Part shown: positions 47,294-59,744 of the stretch, piece by piece
How positions within the stretch are numbered: position 1 is the first letter of the stretch
Layout of the letters: each line of letters begins with the position of its first letter
From: Adenanthera pavonina
Lineage: Eukaryota; Streptophyta; Magnoliopsida; Fabales; Fabaceae
DNA: 64,000 nt
NCBI GenBank assembly: GCA_026686845.1
Contig: JAIVEN010000011.1
Coordinates: 27,762,501 to 27,826,500, forward strand
Reading direction: 5' to 3'
Notes under the pieces: generated by a model
Databases searched by the model: none
Seen by the model: only the letters and a program-made list of their open reading frames with translations
What the model was told of the DNA's origin: nothing
Made by a program: the position numbers and the translations under genes

Positions 47294-47989
47294 TGATAGA
47301 AATTATGGAGATATATTAAAGATTCACGAGCGTTACTCACATGATATTTTTTTTTAAATTTTAGATTTTTTTTATTAAATAATTTTATTTATTTATTTTA
47401 TTAGCTTCTAATTTATATTTTCTTGAAACCAAAATCATTAGTTAGATTTAAATTAAAATAAATAAAATCTACTAGATATCTTTTAAAAGATTTCTTAGAT
47501 TTGGATTTAAGAGATTATCTAATAGTATTAGAATTATATATCAATTTTATTATTTTTCTTTAAATTTTCATTTTTATTATTATAATTTTTTTATAATTAG
47601 ATATATATTTTAGATTTTCTAGATCTATTATGATTATTTGGGTCTAGTTGTTTTAGTATTAAGGTTTTTCTTGTTTTACCTATATAAAGACCTCTATTTA
47701 ATGCATTTTCTTCAGAGAATAGTAGAATAATATTATTGTGAGTCCTTTAGTAAGGATTTATTGAGTTATTTCTTTTTTTTCTCTTATTTTCTATTTCTCT
47801 CTCTCCTTTTTATCATCTGACATGCTGTGAGGAGTGATCAATCTTGTGAGTGTTGTTATAGTTAGGGATATAGAGACGAGTTTCTCTAAGATTCTAACTA
47901 ATCATTTTCTGAATCTTTTGGGTCAAGTTTTTCTGCTACTCTGTATTTTCTGGGTGTTTAAGATATGTTCTCATTGTGTCCATATCAGT

Positions 47990-48001
47990 TGGTATCAGAG
48001 C
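47990..48001 (+). other. Primer-binding site of the short LTR element
   Basis: TGGTATCAGAGC is complementary to the 3' end of initiator tRNA-Met, two bases after the LTR terminus. Confidence 0.9.
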
Positions 48002-48333
48002 TTTGGTTCTGAAATTCAAGTTTATCTTTTGTGTTTCGTATTCTTACATATTTTTCTTGACTGTTCTTCTCTTGTGTCCATCTTTATCTTCTTTGTTTTT
48101 CACTATCATTTCACCACTTTCTCCATCTCCACATCTTATTTTCCTTATCTTCTTTATATTTGTGAAGTTATTATAAAAAAATTTTTTTGCCAAAAAAAAA
48201 ACAAAAAAAGTGTTAGAAAAAAAGTTATTTAAAAAAAATATCAGTGATTTAAAAAGTATATATAAATGTTGAAACAAAAGAAGCGCATCCAAATTAATCC
48301 TAAAATGGTAAAGATTCGAGGATGAATCTTTTC

Positions 48334-48347
48334 AAGGAAAGGGGGAA
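48334..48347 (+). other. Polypurine tract of the short LTR element
   Basis: AAGGAAAGGGGGAA abuts the second LTR (TGATAG). Confidence 0.9.
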
Positions 48348-49027
48348 TGATAGAGATTAAGGAAGTACGTCAAAGATTTTTAAGCGCTACCCACATGATC
48401 ATTCTCAAGATAATTTTAGGCCTTTTTTTTGTTAGATAATTTTGTTTATTTATATATTTATTTATTTTATTAGCTTCCAATTTGTATTTTTTTAGAGTCA
48501 AAATCATTAGTTAGATTTAAATTAGAATAAATAAAATCTATTAGATATCTTTTAAAAGATTTCTTAAATTTGGATTTAAGAGATTATCTAATAGTATTAG
48601 CATTAAATATCAATTTTATTATTTTTCTTTGAATTTTCATTTTTATTATTAGGATTTTTTTATAATTAGATATATCTTTTAGATTTTCTAGATCTATTAG
48701 GATTATTCAGATCCAATTGTTTTAGGATTAGAATTTTTCTTGTTTTGCCTGTATAAAGACCTCTATGTAACGCATTTTCTACAGAGAATGGTGGAATAGA
48801 TTTACTGAGTTATTTCTTTTCTCTCCCTTATTTTCTATCTCTCTCTCATTTTTCTCATCTACCTACCGTGAGGAGTGTTCAACCTTGTGGACGTCATTAT
48901 AGTTAGGAATCTAAAGACGAGTTCCTCTAGAGTTCTAACTGATCATTTTTTGAATCTTTTGAGCCAAGTTCTTATGTTCTTTGTATTTTCTGGGTGCTTG
49001 AGACAGATTTTCATTATGTTCACATCA

Positions 49028-50589
49028 AATGTCCAAAAATTTTAATATTTTGCGCCACTTACCCTTTTTTTCACATATTACCTTTTATAAATCAATTCTA
49101 CTTAACTTTTGATCCAAATCAATCCATGTGTATTTGAGTGTAAAAATATTTTAAATGTATGAAAACTTAACTCAAGCCTAATACAATTTGAAGATTGTGA
49201 AGCCGTTACGTAATCAAATAAGAAATACATGGATAAATAATTGTTTAATGACTTATACTAAAAAAATGTTTTTAATAGATTTGATAATGAATGATTGTTT
49301 AATTGTTCAATACATGAAATTAATTAAAGCACAATAGTAAAGTGCTTTCTTCATTTTTGAATAATTAATATTTTGGAGTTATGTACGTTTGTTACATTCT
49401 GGACAAGGAAGTCAATTTTAGTTAGTCACCTTTAAAATGTGCAATCCAAAAAGATTCTAGATATATGATGTTGTTTCAGTGATCCTTATAATATTTATTT
49501 ATAAATATTAATTATTAGAAAATTATTACTATTTATTTAGGCATATGGTTTGTCTGGACCACCAGAAGTGGCTGACAAAGATAGAGGCCCCTCCTATATA
49601 GACTTGTTAGAAATGTCAAATAATTTAGGTCTTTTTGACTTGTCGCCCCTCCCAAATAAATATCGTTCTCATTACAATTATTTGAGTAGTAACTAATAAA
49701 CTTAGTTTGAGAGTTTTTTTTTTTCACTTTTTTAATGAAATTCAAAATTTGGGGAGCACCAAAATCAAAATATACAAGTCTTTCCCCATAAAACTATGTA
49801 ATCAAGACATAATAATTTTATAAAATCCATAAAATTATTCAAAGAATGATGATTGGAAATACGTATTTTCTTCATTGTGTCTTATGTAGTTCAGTCTGTT
49901 TAGACTTTTTTATTTCTTGTCATACTCCATTTAAACTTTGAGTAAAAGATATATTTGTACTCTATTATATTTTCTTAAGGCCCAAAAAAGTTCTTTATTG
50001 TTTTTGATACCTAGTGGGTTGCTTAAAAATTTGTTAATGAGTTTATATATGAAATTCTTGGGGTCGGGATCTCTACCCTGATCTTCCTCTCTTCTACCTC
50101 TTTGTTTGTTTGTTTTTGTTTTATTTTTTAACATGGAAGTCTAGAAATAAAAAATATTTCTTTATAATTAGGTTACTATAAAATTGTATTATTTTTATTT
50201 TTTCTTTAATTTAAATATCATACAGTCGAAAAAATCTTTACAGTCATATAGTTATATAATATGAAAAAAAAAATATATATATATATAATAGGATAAAAAT
50301 GTAACTATATAACCCTAAAAAAAACATATTGCATCATTTATAATTTTTAAATTTAAAAAAATAAAAAAAGATAATTTTCCTACCATCACAGGCATCCCAC
50401 GTCGGAGATTGTTTAGTCACAAGTCTGCCTGATATTATCCGCGTTCGTGTGGACCGGTCTGTTTTATTCAGGCGTGTTAGTTGTTTGGACTACTTTACAA
50501 AATGGATGCACCTCACCGTATGTGATGTGATTGGACCAGTTTACCAGTGAATGGTGCAATTATTTTGTCACACGGAAGAAAGTATAAGT
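49028..50589 (+). repeat. 1.55-kb repeat family, copy B
   Basis: A uninterrupted unit of 1562 bp between AATGTCC at 49028 and AATGTCC at 50590, so copies B and C are directly head-to-tail. It shares with copy A a short MITE end ('ctttcttcatttttgaataa') joined to 'ggacaaggaagtcaatttta'. Confidence 0.75.
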
Positions 50590-51160
50590 AATGTCCAAAA
50601 ATTTTAATATTTTGCACCTCTTACCCTTCATATTTTGCACATCTTATATTTTATATAACTTTTGATCCAAATCCAAGTAAATTTGACTTTAAAAATATTT
50701 TAGATATATGAAAGCTTAACTCAAACCCAATAAAATTTGAAGATTGTGAAGACGTCGCACAATCAAATAGAAAATATATGGATGAATAATTGTTTAGTGA
50801 CTCATAATAAAAAAGATATTCTTAATAATATTGATAATGAGTGATTAATTGTTCAATTATTTCAATACATGAAATTACTTAAATGACAATTGTAAGGTGC
50901 TTCCTCCGTTTTTGAATAATTAACATTTTGGAGTTATACATGTAAATTAAAAAAGATAATAAATAGCCTAAGAGTTAAACAAATGTGATAGTCTCATTAA
51001 TTATATAGTATTTTTTAGTGTTTCTTTTTTCATTATTATTAAAAGGTAAAATTGTCAAAAAGTAATTTATATTATCATGAAATTCTAAAATAACAGTTGT
51101 TTGAAAATAAAGTAAAATATGCAAAGTATCAATTATTCAAAAATTAGAAGTATTCTGTAA
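50590..51160 (+). repeat. 1.55-kb repeat family, copy C (5' part) ending in a MITE
   Basis: Matches copy B to about 50945. It then continues into a Stowaway-like MITE whose ends are CTTCCTCCGTTTTTGAATAA (about 50900) and, on the other strand, TACTTCTAATTTTTGAATAA (about 51155). Copies A and B have only the first ~45 bp of this MITE. Confidence 0.65.
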
Positions 51161-53345
51161 TTTTTTAATTATTAAAATATTTATTTTAAATTATCTTTTA
51201 TTTTTAATTTGCACCCTTAATACAAGGGTCCTAGCTCCAGCCACTGAATGGATGAACCTGACCTTATAAAAGTTTGAGCTCAAATTTGATTCTATTAACC
51301 TTTATTTATTGAATGTTTGTGATTTTGTAAATTATTATTAATACATTAATAATATAATCAAACTTCAAAGATAGGGTCTAATCTTGTGTCATTGTGCTTG
51401 AGAATGATAGATGGTAGATCCAGCTCCCTGCACCCCCATGCATTTTATATTATTTTGAACAGATCTATCTATTTTCATATGGCGGTCAAAATAATTAAAC
51501 TAGAAATATAAAGAAAATAAATTTTAGGGTGAAATTTCTTGGCAATTCTTGGAAACTTTATTAATTTTTGCAATTTGAGCGATTGATTGGAACTTAATAC
51601 TATCTTAAGATTCGATTAATGTGATATAGGAAATGAATTTTTTTATAATATTTATTACATCCTCGTAATTATTTATTTTAACTTTTTTAATTTTTTAAAA
51701 GTAGATACATGACGATTATTTATCATTTTAAAATTATTTTTTTATTTTATTTGATATACTAAACGACTCTCAATATATATATGAAGTAATCCTTTCTGCA
51801 ATGGCATTGGTTTTCAATGGATTTTAGAACTTCTCGTTAAAATATCAGTTAATATTGGAAACAATCATTATTACATGTTATATGATTCCAAGTAAATAAA
51901 AGAAAATTAAAATTGGTGAAACCACAGGATTTTGAGTGTAGGAACAAGGAGTAATTGGAGTTTCAATTAAAGAAGAGGCAAGCTTAAACCATGATACGTT
52001 TTAACTTGAGATAGTAGAGTCAATAATTATTTTTTGTCACTTTAGGAAGGGACACATGCAGTTATTAGATTTGAGTTAGATTAGTTACCAAACCAACAAC
52101 AAGTAATATCAACAGACCAATCCATATTTGATTTGAGTTTAAATTGAAATTTTAATTTTAATATTATTAAAAGAGTAATTTATTAAGACTTTCTTTTGGC
52201 CGAAAATTTATTAGACTAACATTTCATTCTAACTCATGTCCCCTTTTTTTTTTTTGTTATGTAAGGGTAACAAAAATAAATTAAAGTATATTTTATAGGT
52301 CAGGAAAGTAAGGGGAGAACTTTCCGTAGTTAAACAAAAATTATAAGTTCTTGAAAAGTTAGACTTTTTTCTTTTTTACCAATTGGAAGGTTGGATTTAA
52401 CTCAAAGAAATTAGATTTTTCCCCTCTTGCGATGCATAGGATGAAGAAAACCATAGTATTGTTAGTATAGATATAGTTATATTTAAATGCATAAATATCA
52501 TAATAAAAACAATGTTGTTATTAGTAGTATGATGTTAGTTTTCTATGAAAATTTGGACCTTAACTTATTGAGGATTTTTTTTTTACCAATGATATAAACT
52601 AATAATATTAATTTGATGATATAAAGTTACAAAGTATTTTTTCTGTTTATGTTTAATTAATAAGATCGCCGGATACATATGATATTCAATTTTTTTTTTG
52701 CTTGTAATAATAGTTTACATAAATAGAGTAAGTGTTCATGTAGTATTGGTTAATTGATATGTTTGCATAATAATTAGAGTAAGTGTTCTCGAGGATGTTG
52801 AATATGAGAACCGTTCTTTTATGATATGTGGCATCTAAACTTTTCAAAACATATTTGGACAAATGTATTTAAGATATACATGTGTGTGTGTATATATATA
52901 TATATAACTTTAGCCAACAACAAACTCACCTATATAATCCCTCCCAATAAAAATTTTTTTGAACAAACTTTAAATTTAACATTTGCCCAAAAGTAAAAAA
53001 ATATTTTTGGGTTTTGCTCTGGCATAATTTTTCCATTTTAACAAATGCTAACCAATTTGACCCATAATCCCATGATCATAGCCAACTTATTCATGGGAAT
53101 TTGGCCTAAAAAAAAAAGAGTATGGACAGTTTACCAATTTCTTCTTTTTAATTAAAAAAGTTTACATTTGTCACATATAGCATGTAAAAAACAATGGAGA
53201 AATACCAATTTTGTATAGTATACATTTGTTATATAAATTTTTAGAATTGAAATAGGAAAAAAAAATGCCAGAGTGACCATTTTTTATATAAACGATATTA
53301 AACAGCAATATTGAGTAATAATCATAAACAATATTAAAATATACA
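51161..53345. other. Gene-free AT-rich region
   Basis: Holds a TG/TA microsatellite (52880-52906). Its end (about 53010-53340) is loosely similar, in the same orientation, to 55172-55400 on the other side of the palindrome (shared 'cataatcc', 'gagaaa.acca', 'gtgaccat'). No coding frame supported. Confidence 0.45.
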
Positions 53346-53358
53346 ATTGCTCAAAATA

Positions 53359-55166
53359 GGCAAATTGAGCGAAATACTCCGGCCAAAAAAATTATTTACC
53401 AAAATACTACACTTTTCAAAATATATATTAAAACACTATAAATTTGCAAAATGGAACACACTAATCCAATTTTCCAAATCTTCAATTTTTTATTTTTTTA
53501 TTGCTTTGGAAAGAAATCGAAGGGTAGCCCTCCGATTTCTCTTTCTATCTCTACTATATAAAGCTGTCATACTCCCTACACTTTCACCATCCCTACTCAG
53601 TTTTCCCTCATCCCTACGTGTCCCCCCCTTTTCTTCACATATAATACAAATTTATAAGTATATATTTTATGATTTTATAATTATAATAATAATAAATTAT
53701 AAATATATGTTTTTATATTTTTATAATTGATATTTTCTCTAATTTAAAATATAAGTTCAATGACTAATTACACAAAAATTAAGTAAAATATTTACTCATT
53801 AAATTATCAAAAAATGCACTATTTCATTTTGTTCTAAATATAAAGCACTTTCAACCACTTTGCGTATCTTAAGAAAATAAGTTGGATTATTAAATTTGTC
53901 AAGAAATTTTAATATTTTCTACTCTTTTCAATTTTTAATATAAGATCATTTTAATCAAATCACATGGATTAAGGATGAGAGTTAACTACCTGAATTTCTC
54001 TGAAATCACAATATTTTTTTAAAACTATTCTTATTTAATTTCTTTCTTTCTCTCTAGGATACATTAAATAGGGGTATTTTTTATAAATATATAATAAATA
54101 TTATCTCATATATTATAAAAGATTATATATTTAGGATCAAGGTAAAATGTCATATATTTAGGACCGGAGGTAGTATTATTTATCCTTAGTAATTATATTA
54201 TCTCACATACTTCTAATATTATTTATCATTAATTATAGACCAATGGTATAATTAATTATCTCTCACCTATTAATTATACCCTTAGTCTATAATTAATGAT
54301 AAATAATATCATAAGTATGTGAGATAATATAATTACTAAGGGCAAATAATACTACCTCCGGTTCTAAATATATGACATTTTACCCTGATCATAAATATAT
54401 AACCTTTTTATAATATACGAGATAATTTTTATTATACATTTTCAAAAAAATACTCCTATTTAATACATCCCAAAGAGAAAAAAACAGATTAAATAAGAAA
54501 AATTTTAGAAAAATATTGTGATTTCGGAGAAATTCAGGTGATTAATTCTTATCATTAATTCACATGATTTGATTAAAAGGATCTTATATTAAGGGTCGAA
54601 AGGAGTAGAAAATATTGAAATTTCTTGATAAATTTAATGATCCAACTCATTTTCTTAAGATACGCAAAATAGTTGAAAGTAGTTTATATTTAGAACTAGA
54701 GGGAGTAGTGCATTTCTTGATAATTTAATGAGTAAATATTTTAATTAATTTTTGTGTAATTAGTTATTGAACTTATATTTTAAATTAGAGAGAATATCAA
54801 TTATGAAGATAGAAAAACATACATTTATAACTTATGATTATTATAATTATAAAATTATAAAATATATAGTTATAAATTTGTATTATATATGAAGAAAAGG
54901 AGGGACACGTGGAGATGAGGGAAAAGTGAATAGGGAGGGTAAAAGGGTAAGGAGTAGGCCAACTTTATACAGTGGAGGGAGAGAGAGAAATCGGATGGCT
55001 ATCCTACGATTTCTTTCAAAAACAATAAAAAAATAAAAATTTGAAGAAGCTGAAAATCGGATTAGTGTGTTTGTTTTGTAAATTTATAGTATTTTGATAT
55101 TTATTTTGAAAAGTGTAGTATTTTGGTAAATAGCTTTTTTGGCTATAGTATTTCGCTCAATTTACC
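53359..55166. mobile_element. 1.8-kb palindromic foldback element with 9-bp target duplication (Mutator-like)
   Basis: The ends are GGCAAATTGAGCGAAATAC and, on the opposite strand, GGTAAATTGAGCGAAATAC. The flanks are the exact 9-bp direct repeat CTCAAAATA (53350-53358, 55167-55175). The whole element is an inverted repeat around 54262.5: GGTATAATTAAT (54246-54257) faces ATTAATTATACC, with a 12-nt loop; ACGTGTCCC (53616-53624) faces GGGACACGT (54902-54910). Positions stay symmetrical over the full length, so indels are few. Each arm contains Stowaway-like sequence with CCTCCGG ends. There is no transposase. A read-through transcript would fold into a stem of nearly 0.9 kb. Confidence 0.9.
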
Positions 55167-55175
55167 CTCAAAATA

Positions 55176-55600
55176 TTTTGGGATTTTGCACTCCCCCATT
55201 TTCTTGCTGAGAAATGACAACTAATTTAACCCATAATCCTATCATTCATCAACAGCTCATTTAACAATTTATTTAAAAAAATAAAATAAGAAGAGAAACA
55301 CCAGGTTCTTACATAATACATTTGATATAGCTCTTTAATTAACTTGCTTTGTTAATGTGACCATAAATTTAGCTTCCTCAAGCGCAAAATTTCCATGAAA
55401 CCACTAGCTTAGCTTTCAATTCAATTTAGGATAGGAGTTTCTTGTATTCAATGAGCTTCCTCAAGAACAAAATTTCCAAAAGAGGCTTTTGAACAATAAA
55501 TTCCAACTGTTTCTATTTCTTTTCCAGTTCTCTCCAAAATTCAACCTTTTCCTCCCACTTTTGCAACTTCGCTCTCATGGCCAACTATCAAAAAACAGGA
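55176..55600. other. Spacer after the palindrome
   Basis: Loosely duplicated sequence of 53010-53340, then a unique stretch leading to the RNase H relic. No gene. Confidence 0.4.
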
Positions 55601-55607
55601 GCGAGTT

Positions 55608-56016
55608 GTATGGAACTCACGAGGCAACTGGGTCACAAGTTTTAAACGTGAACTTGGTTTCATGCCTAGTACTATAGTTAAATTAGTTGCAATTAAAACG
55701 GGTCTTCTTATGAGCAACGAAAGCTGATGGAAAAATATCATGCTATATTCTGATTCCTTGGAGGCTCTTAACTTGATATATGGAGAGAGATCAGCAACCA
55801 ACAGCATCCTCTTTACCCTGAGATACAGGAAGTTCAACAATTATTATACCAGGATTGGAACGTCCAGTTGCACTATGCTAGTAGAGACATACTTAAAGCA
55901 GCTGACCAGATGGCCAAGCATACTCACAACAAGGGAGAGGTTATCACCTTCTTGGTGGAAGCTCCGCCTGATATGCACAAAACTCTTACTTTACACAGTG
56001 GTTCTTTGAAGCTGCT
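55608..56016 (+). pseudogene. RNase H-like domain remnant (plant RVT_3 type)
   Basis: Frame-shifted pieces give WNSRGNWVTSFKRELGF (from 55611), an IKTGLLMSNES helix, a TGA, then LYSDSLEALNLIYGE (about 55742-55790) and WNVQLHYASRDILKAADQMA (about 55855-55915). This order matches the RNase H-like domain common at the ends of plant non-LTR retroelements and in stand-alone plant proteins: 'RGNW', DSL(E), then a HV.RE.N..AD.LA-type block. At least one stop and one frameshift break it. No reverse transcriptase domain is visible upstream, so it may be a 5'-truncated LINE end or a decayed host gene. Confidence 0.65.
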
Positions 56017-57235
56017 TCTACCTTTTGGATTATACCTACTATAATAAAAAATTATCATAAGAATTACCAATCATGATTTGTAGAGGGCATTATCATAAGA
56101 ATTACCCCATGATACTTACTAAAAAAACAAAAACTGCATTTATCACAGACTTCAACCCAATAACTGACAATTTATCCTCAAAAGTCGGTTCTCAAAATTC
56201 ACTTCTATACAACACCAAAAATCCAGTAAAATGATAAAAGTAATTTCCAATAATGGTCCAAATAATATCATGTGATTATAAGCAGAATTATATATTTATA
56301 CTTTGCATGGGAATAAGCAAAACACCATTAGAGATATTTATTTCTATTCATATAGAAATGGTTTTCACTTCGTAGCCAATAGAGAGATTATTCTTGTACA
56401 AAGGTAAGGATACTTTTCATGGTGATTGCTTCAACCTTGCTACCATATCTGTCACATATGATGTATCCTATATGTGATCTATCCCATCATATGTAATCTG
56501 TCACAATGCAGTAGCCTACATATATTCCAGCAATTTGTTGAATAATGCCAGTATTAGGCAGTTAACCAACGAACCGATTCTTAAAATTCGTTCCTAGTAA
56601 AATAGTTAAAGTTGAATATTGAGCAATAAATGAAATTAAATAACTATTCTTTAATATTGTTAATCAATCTCCAAGATGAAAATTAGCAATAAATAAATAA
56701 ATAAAAGAAATCATATAAGCATTGAACATTTTGACTACTTTTATTAGGTCAAACAACAGAGATAAGCTTACCATGACTCAAAATCATCTAGACATGGCTG
56801 TACCAAAATTTCGAATTATTATTGAAGCTGTACAAATCACACACTATTGCTACAAGAATACTCAGTAATTGCTTGGAATACTTTCTATTTCCCAAGAAAA
56901 ATCTAGGACATTTTACTTTTCTAATGTTTTATAATATTTTTTTAAAAAATACTTTCAATTTTTAATCCATTTTTAATAAAAATGGTACTTATATCTTTAA
57001 TGTTAAAACATAGTATCTTTATTTAAAAAATAATTTCAATTTCCCAAAAAATAAAAATAAAACAAGAAAATCATGCATAAATTTTCTTGGAAGTTAACCT
57101 CTCCCAAAACTTCCTAGAAATATGTCAAGCTACCGCAACTATCATAGTTAATTGTAATTGGTATGTGGTGAATTTATTCATCCATCTAGATAATATTTTT
57201 AATGTAATACTCCCTCTTTGTTATTTTGAATATCA
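56017..57235. other. Gene-free region
   Basis: No reading frame or repeat could be assigned. 'ctaatgttttataatatttt' type AT sequence dominates the second half. Confidence 0.4.
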
Positions 57236-57239
57236 TTTA

Positions 57240-57493
57240 CTCCCTTCGTCTCATATTATATTATGAGATAAAAAGTGAGATTTTATTTTGTTCTATATTC
57301 AAGATAACATGATTTTATTTGTCAATTTTACTCCTCATTAATATAATATATAATATTATCAATTATATTAATTGATGATGTTTAATAAGAGTAAAATATG
57401 AAATTTTTTATTTTTTAAGAATTTAAGAATATTATACACTTTTTTTAATATGCATAAAATCTCATTTATTACCTTATAATGTGGGACATGGAG
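57240..57493. mobile_element. Stowaway-like MITE, about 254 bp
   Basis: Begins TA|CTCCCTTCGTCTCATATTAT and ends ATAATGTGGGACATGGAG|TA; the ends are inverted repeats and TA lies at both borders. Confidence 0.7.
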
Positions 57494-57530
57494 TAAAAAT
57501 TTACACACAGATTAATAAATGTAATTAATA

Positions 57531-57802
57531 CTCCTTTCAATCCAAAATATAAGTTATATTTTAAAATTTTTTTTTGATTCAAAACATAAGTCTCATTTAG
57601 GAATTTCTATAATATTAAATATTTTTTTCTATTTTACTCTTATGTGTAATTAAATGTAAGAGAGATAACAGACTTTAAATATAATACATTAAATAAGAAT
57701 ATTATTAAAAAATAATATTTTTTTGAAAAATTTAATGAGTGAAATCATATTTTTTATTTTCTATACAATTAATTAAATATAATTTATATTTTAAATTGGA
57801 GG
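57531..57802. mobile_element. Stowaway-like MITE, about 272 bp
   Basis: TA|CTCCTTTCAATCCAAAATAT at the left and, on the other strand, TA|CCTCCAATTTAAAATATAAA at the right. Confidence 0.65.
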
Positions 57803-57975
57803 TAATATGTTAAAATTTCTTTCAATTTCCCCAACAATCACTTATTAATAATGTTAGCCAACCCATTAATTCTCCAATGTGGACCCATTGTCAAGTGTGA
57901 GTTGTTAGGGTCAAAGATAAGGAAAAAAGATCCAACTCTTCATTGGAATTTGAAAATATCAGTTTTTGTAATAAA

Positions 57976-59000
57976 AGGGAATATTTCAAAGAAGTCAATT
58001 TTAGTTGCCCACCTTTGAAATGCATGCTCTAAAGAATATTCTAGATATGCGGTGTTATTTCTGTGATCTTTATAATATTTATTTATGAATATTATTTTCT
58101 CTATTTTATATTATAAGATAATAAATAAAATTTTTTTCATAATATAAGACAATATAGTTTTATTTATTATTTTTATTTTTATTAATATAATATATAATAT
58201 TATAAATTATATTAAAATTATTAAAAAAGTATTTAATATGAATAAAATAGAAATATTTAAATTTTTTTAAGAATTTATAGATGTTATTTTTATTTCTTAA
58301 TATATATATATAATATTAAGTAGATGGACTAACTTTTAGGAAATTACTATATTTAGCAATATTCAAAAAATTAGACCGGATCGGTCGGTTCTTAGTGTCA
58401 AGTCTAGTCTGGTCCGGTTATAGATCTTGATCACCCTTTTTCAGAACGGGTGAAAAACCAGTTAAACCGGTTTATTTTTTTAATTATTTTTTAATTTTTA
58501 AAATTTTTTTAAAAAAATTTTAAAAATTTTATTTTTTAAAAAATAAAATAAAATTATTTTTAGTACTACATAGCATTATTTTTTGAATAAATTTTTTCTT
58601 TCTATATTATAATATTATATAAGTATTATTATGATACAAAATTATTAATAATAATAAATTTACTTAACAAATAATATGAAAAAATATTAATAAATTATTT
58701 TAAATTTAAAATATATTTATCAATGAATATTAACTTATTTAGATTTTAATATTATAAAATTTATTAATAATATTTTTTTAACCCCACGTGATATGTTTGG
58801 ACCAGTGTGCAAATGGATGCAATGACGGAGCTATGATGTCACATGGAGAAAATTATAAGTAATGTCCAAAAATTTTAATATTTTGCACCTGTTGCCCTTC
58901 ATATTTTGCATACTTTTACCTTTTATAGATCAATTGTATTTGACTTTTAATCCAAATTCATATACATTTGATGTTAAAAATATTTTAAAAGTACGAAAAT
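57976..59000 (+). repeat. 1.55-kb repeat family, dispersed copy D
   Basis: Landmarks 'aagtcaattttagttgccca' (57981), 'gtgatatgtttggaccagtg' (58787), 'gtcacatggagaaaattata' (58838) and 'aatgtccaaaaattttaata' (58861) occur in the same order as in the 45-51 kb array, about 7 kb away. A 'gaccggatcggtcggtt' type insertion (58370-58480) and AT-rich MITE sequence interrupt it. Confidence 0.65.
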
Positions 59001-59201
59001 TTAACTCAAATCACTTTGGTCTCTCATCAGAGATAGTCCATTGGGAGGTAGTGGTCCACTTCCTGAGAATTATAATTAGTTGATATATGCCACTTATGTA
59101 TATCAACTAATTATAATTATAATTATAATTATAATCCTCTATGTTAATGTTCATACAGAGATGGTAAGTAGGTGGTATGGTTGGGGTGGGCTTATATAAT
59201 A

Positions 59202-59469
59202 CTTCCTTCATTTTAATTTATAATGTATTTTTAACTATCATATATGAATTAAAACAATAGTTAGTAACTAAAAATTTTTTTCACATTTTCTCAAATTACT
59301 CTTATTAAATACATTGAGAATGAAATATTTTAATAATAAATAAATATTTCAGCCTATTAGTTAGAGACAATCTTAGAAAGAAAAAAAAGTACACTACATA
59401 AGTAAAGTATACTATATTATGAAATATAAATTTTTTAAAAAAATATATTATATAATGAAACGGAGGGAC
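59202..59469. mobile_element. Stowaway-like MITE, about 268 bp
   Basis: Starts TA|CTTCCTTCATTTTAATTTAT and ends TTATATAATGAAACGGAGGGAC|TA, with inverted ends and TA borders. Confidence 0.7.
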
Positions 59470-59744
59470 TACTCCATAATAGTAAATAATGAATATAAAA
59501 TGATATAATAAAAGAAAAGGGCGTTAGTTTGGCAATGGTAGCCGTAGGATTTTTTTTGTTTTTTCTGGTGACGAAAGTGAAAAAGTATTTACATCATTCT
59601 AATGGCACCAAAGTGTGTGGCATCATCAAGAATGATTTTTGTCTAGGATGTGTAGACTTCGTCTTAGAGAAACTGAAACTATAGTGGTAGGCTTTTTAAG
59701 GCTAATGAAGCGGTAATACGAAACAAAAGAAAGTAAGCACAATC

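Larger units (their letters stand above)
47294..49027 (+). mobile_element. Short complete non-autonomous LTR retrotransposon (TRIM-like), 1734 bp
   Basis: Two LTRs of 694 bp (47294-47987) and 680 bp (48348-49027), each TGATAG...CATCA or CATATCA, enclose only 360 bp. A perfect tRNA-iMet primer-binding site TGGTATCAGAGC (47990-48001) follows the first LTR, and a polypurine tract AAGGAAAGGGGGAA (48334-48347) precedes the second. The 5-bp target duplication AATGT is exact (47289-47293, 49028-49032). The internal part has no gag or pol, so mobility must have used enzymes from another element. LTRs are longer than in classical TRIMs. The 132-codon frame at 47834-48232 crosses the LTR/PBS boundary and is not a gene. 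Confidence 0.92.

Noticed and set aside
47834..48232. 132-codon hydrophobic frame
   Set aside because: It spans the LTR end and primer-binding site of the short LTR element, so it is not a conserved gene.
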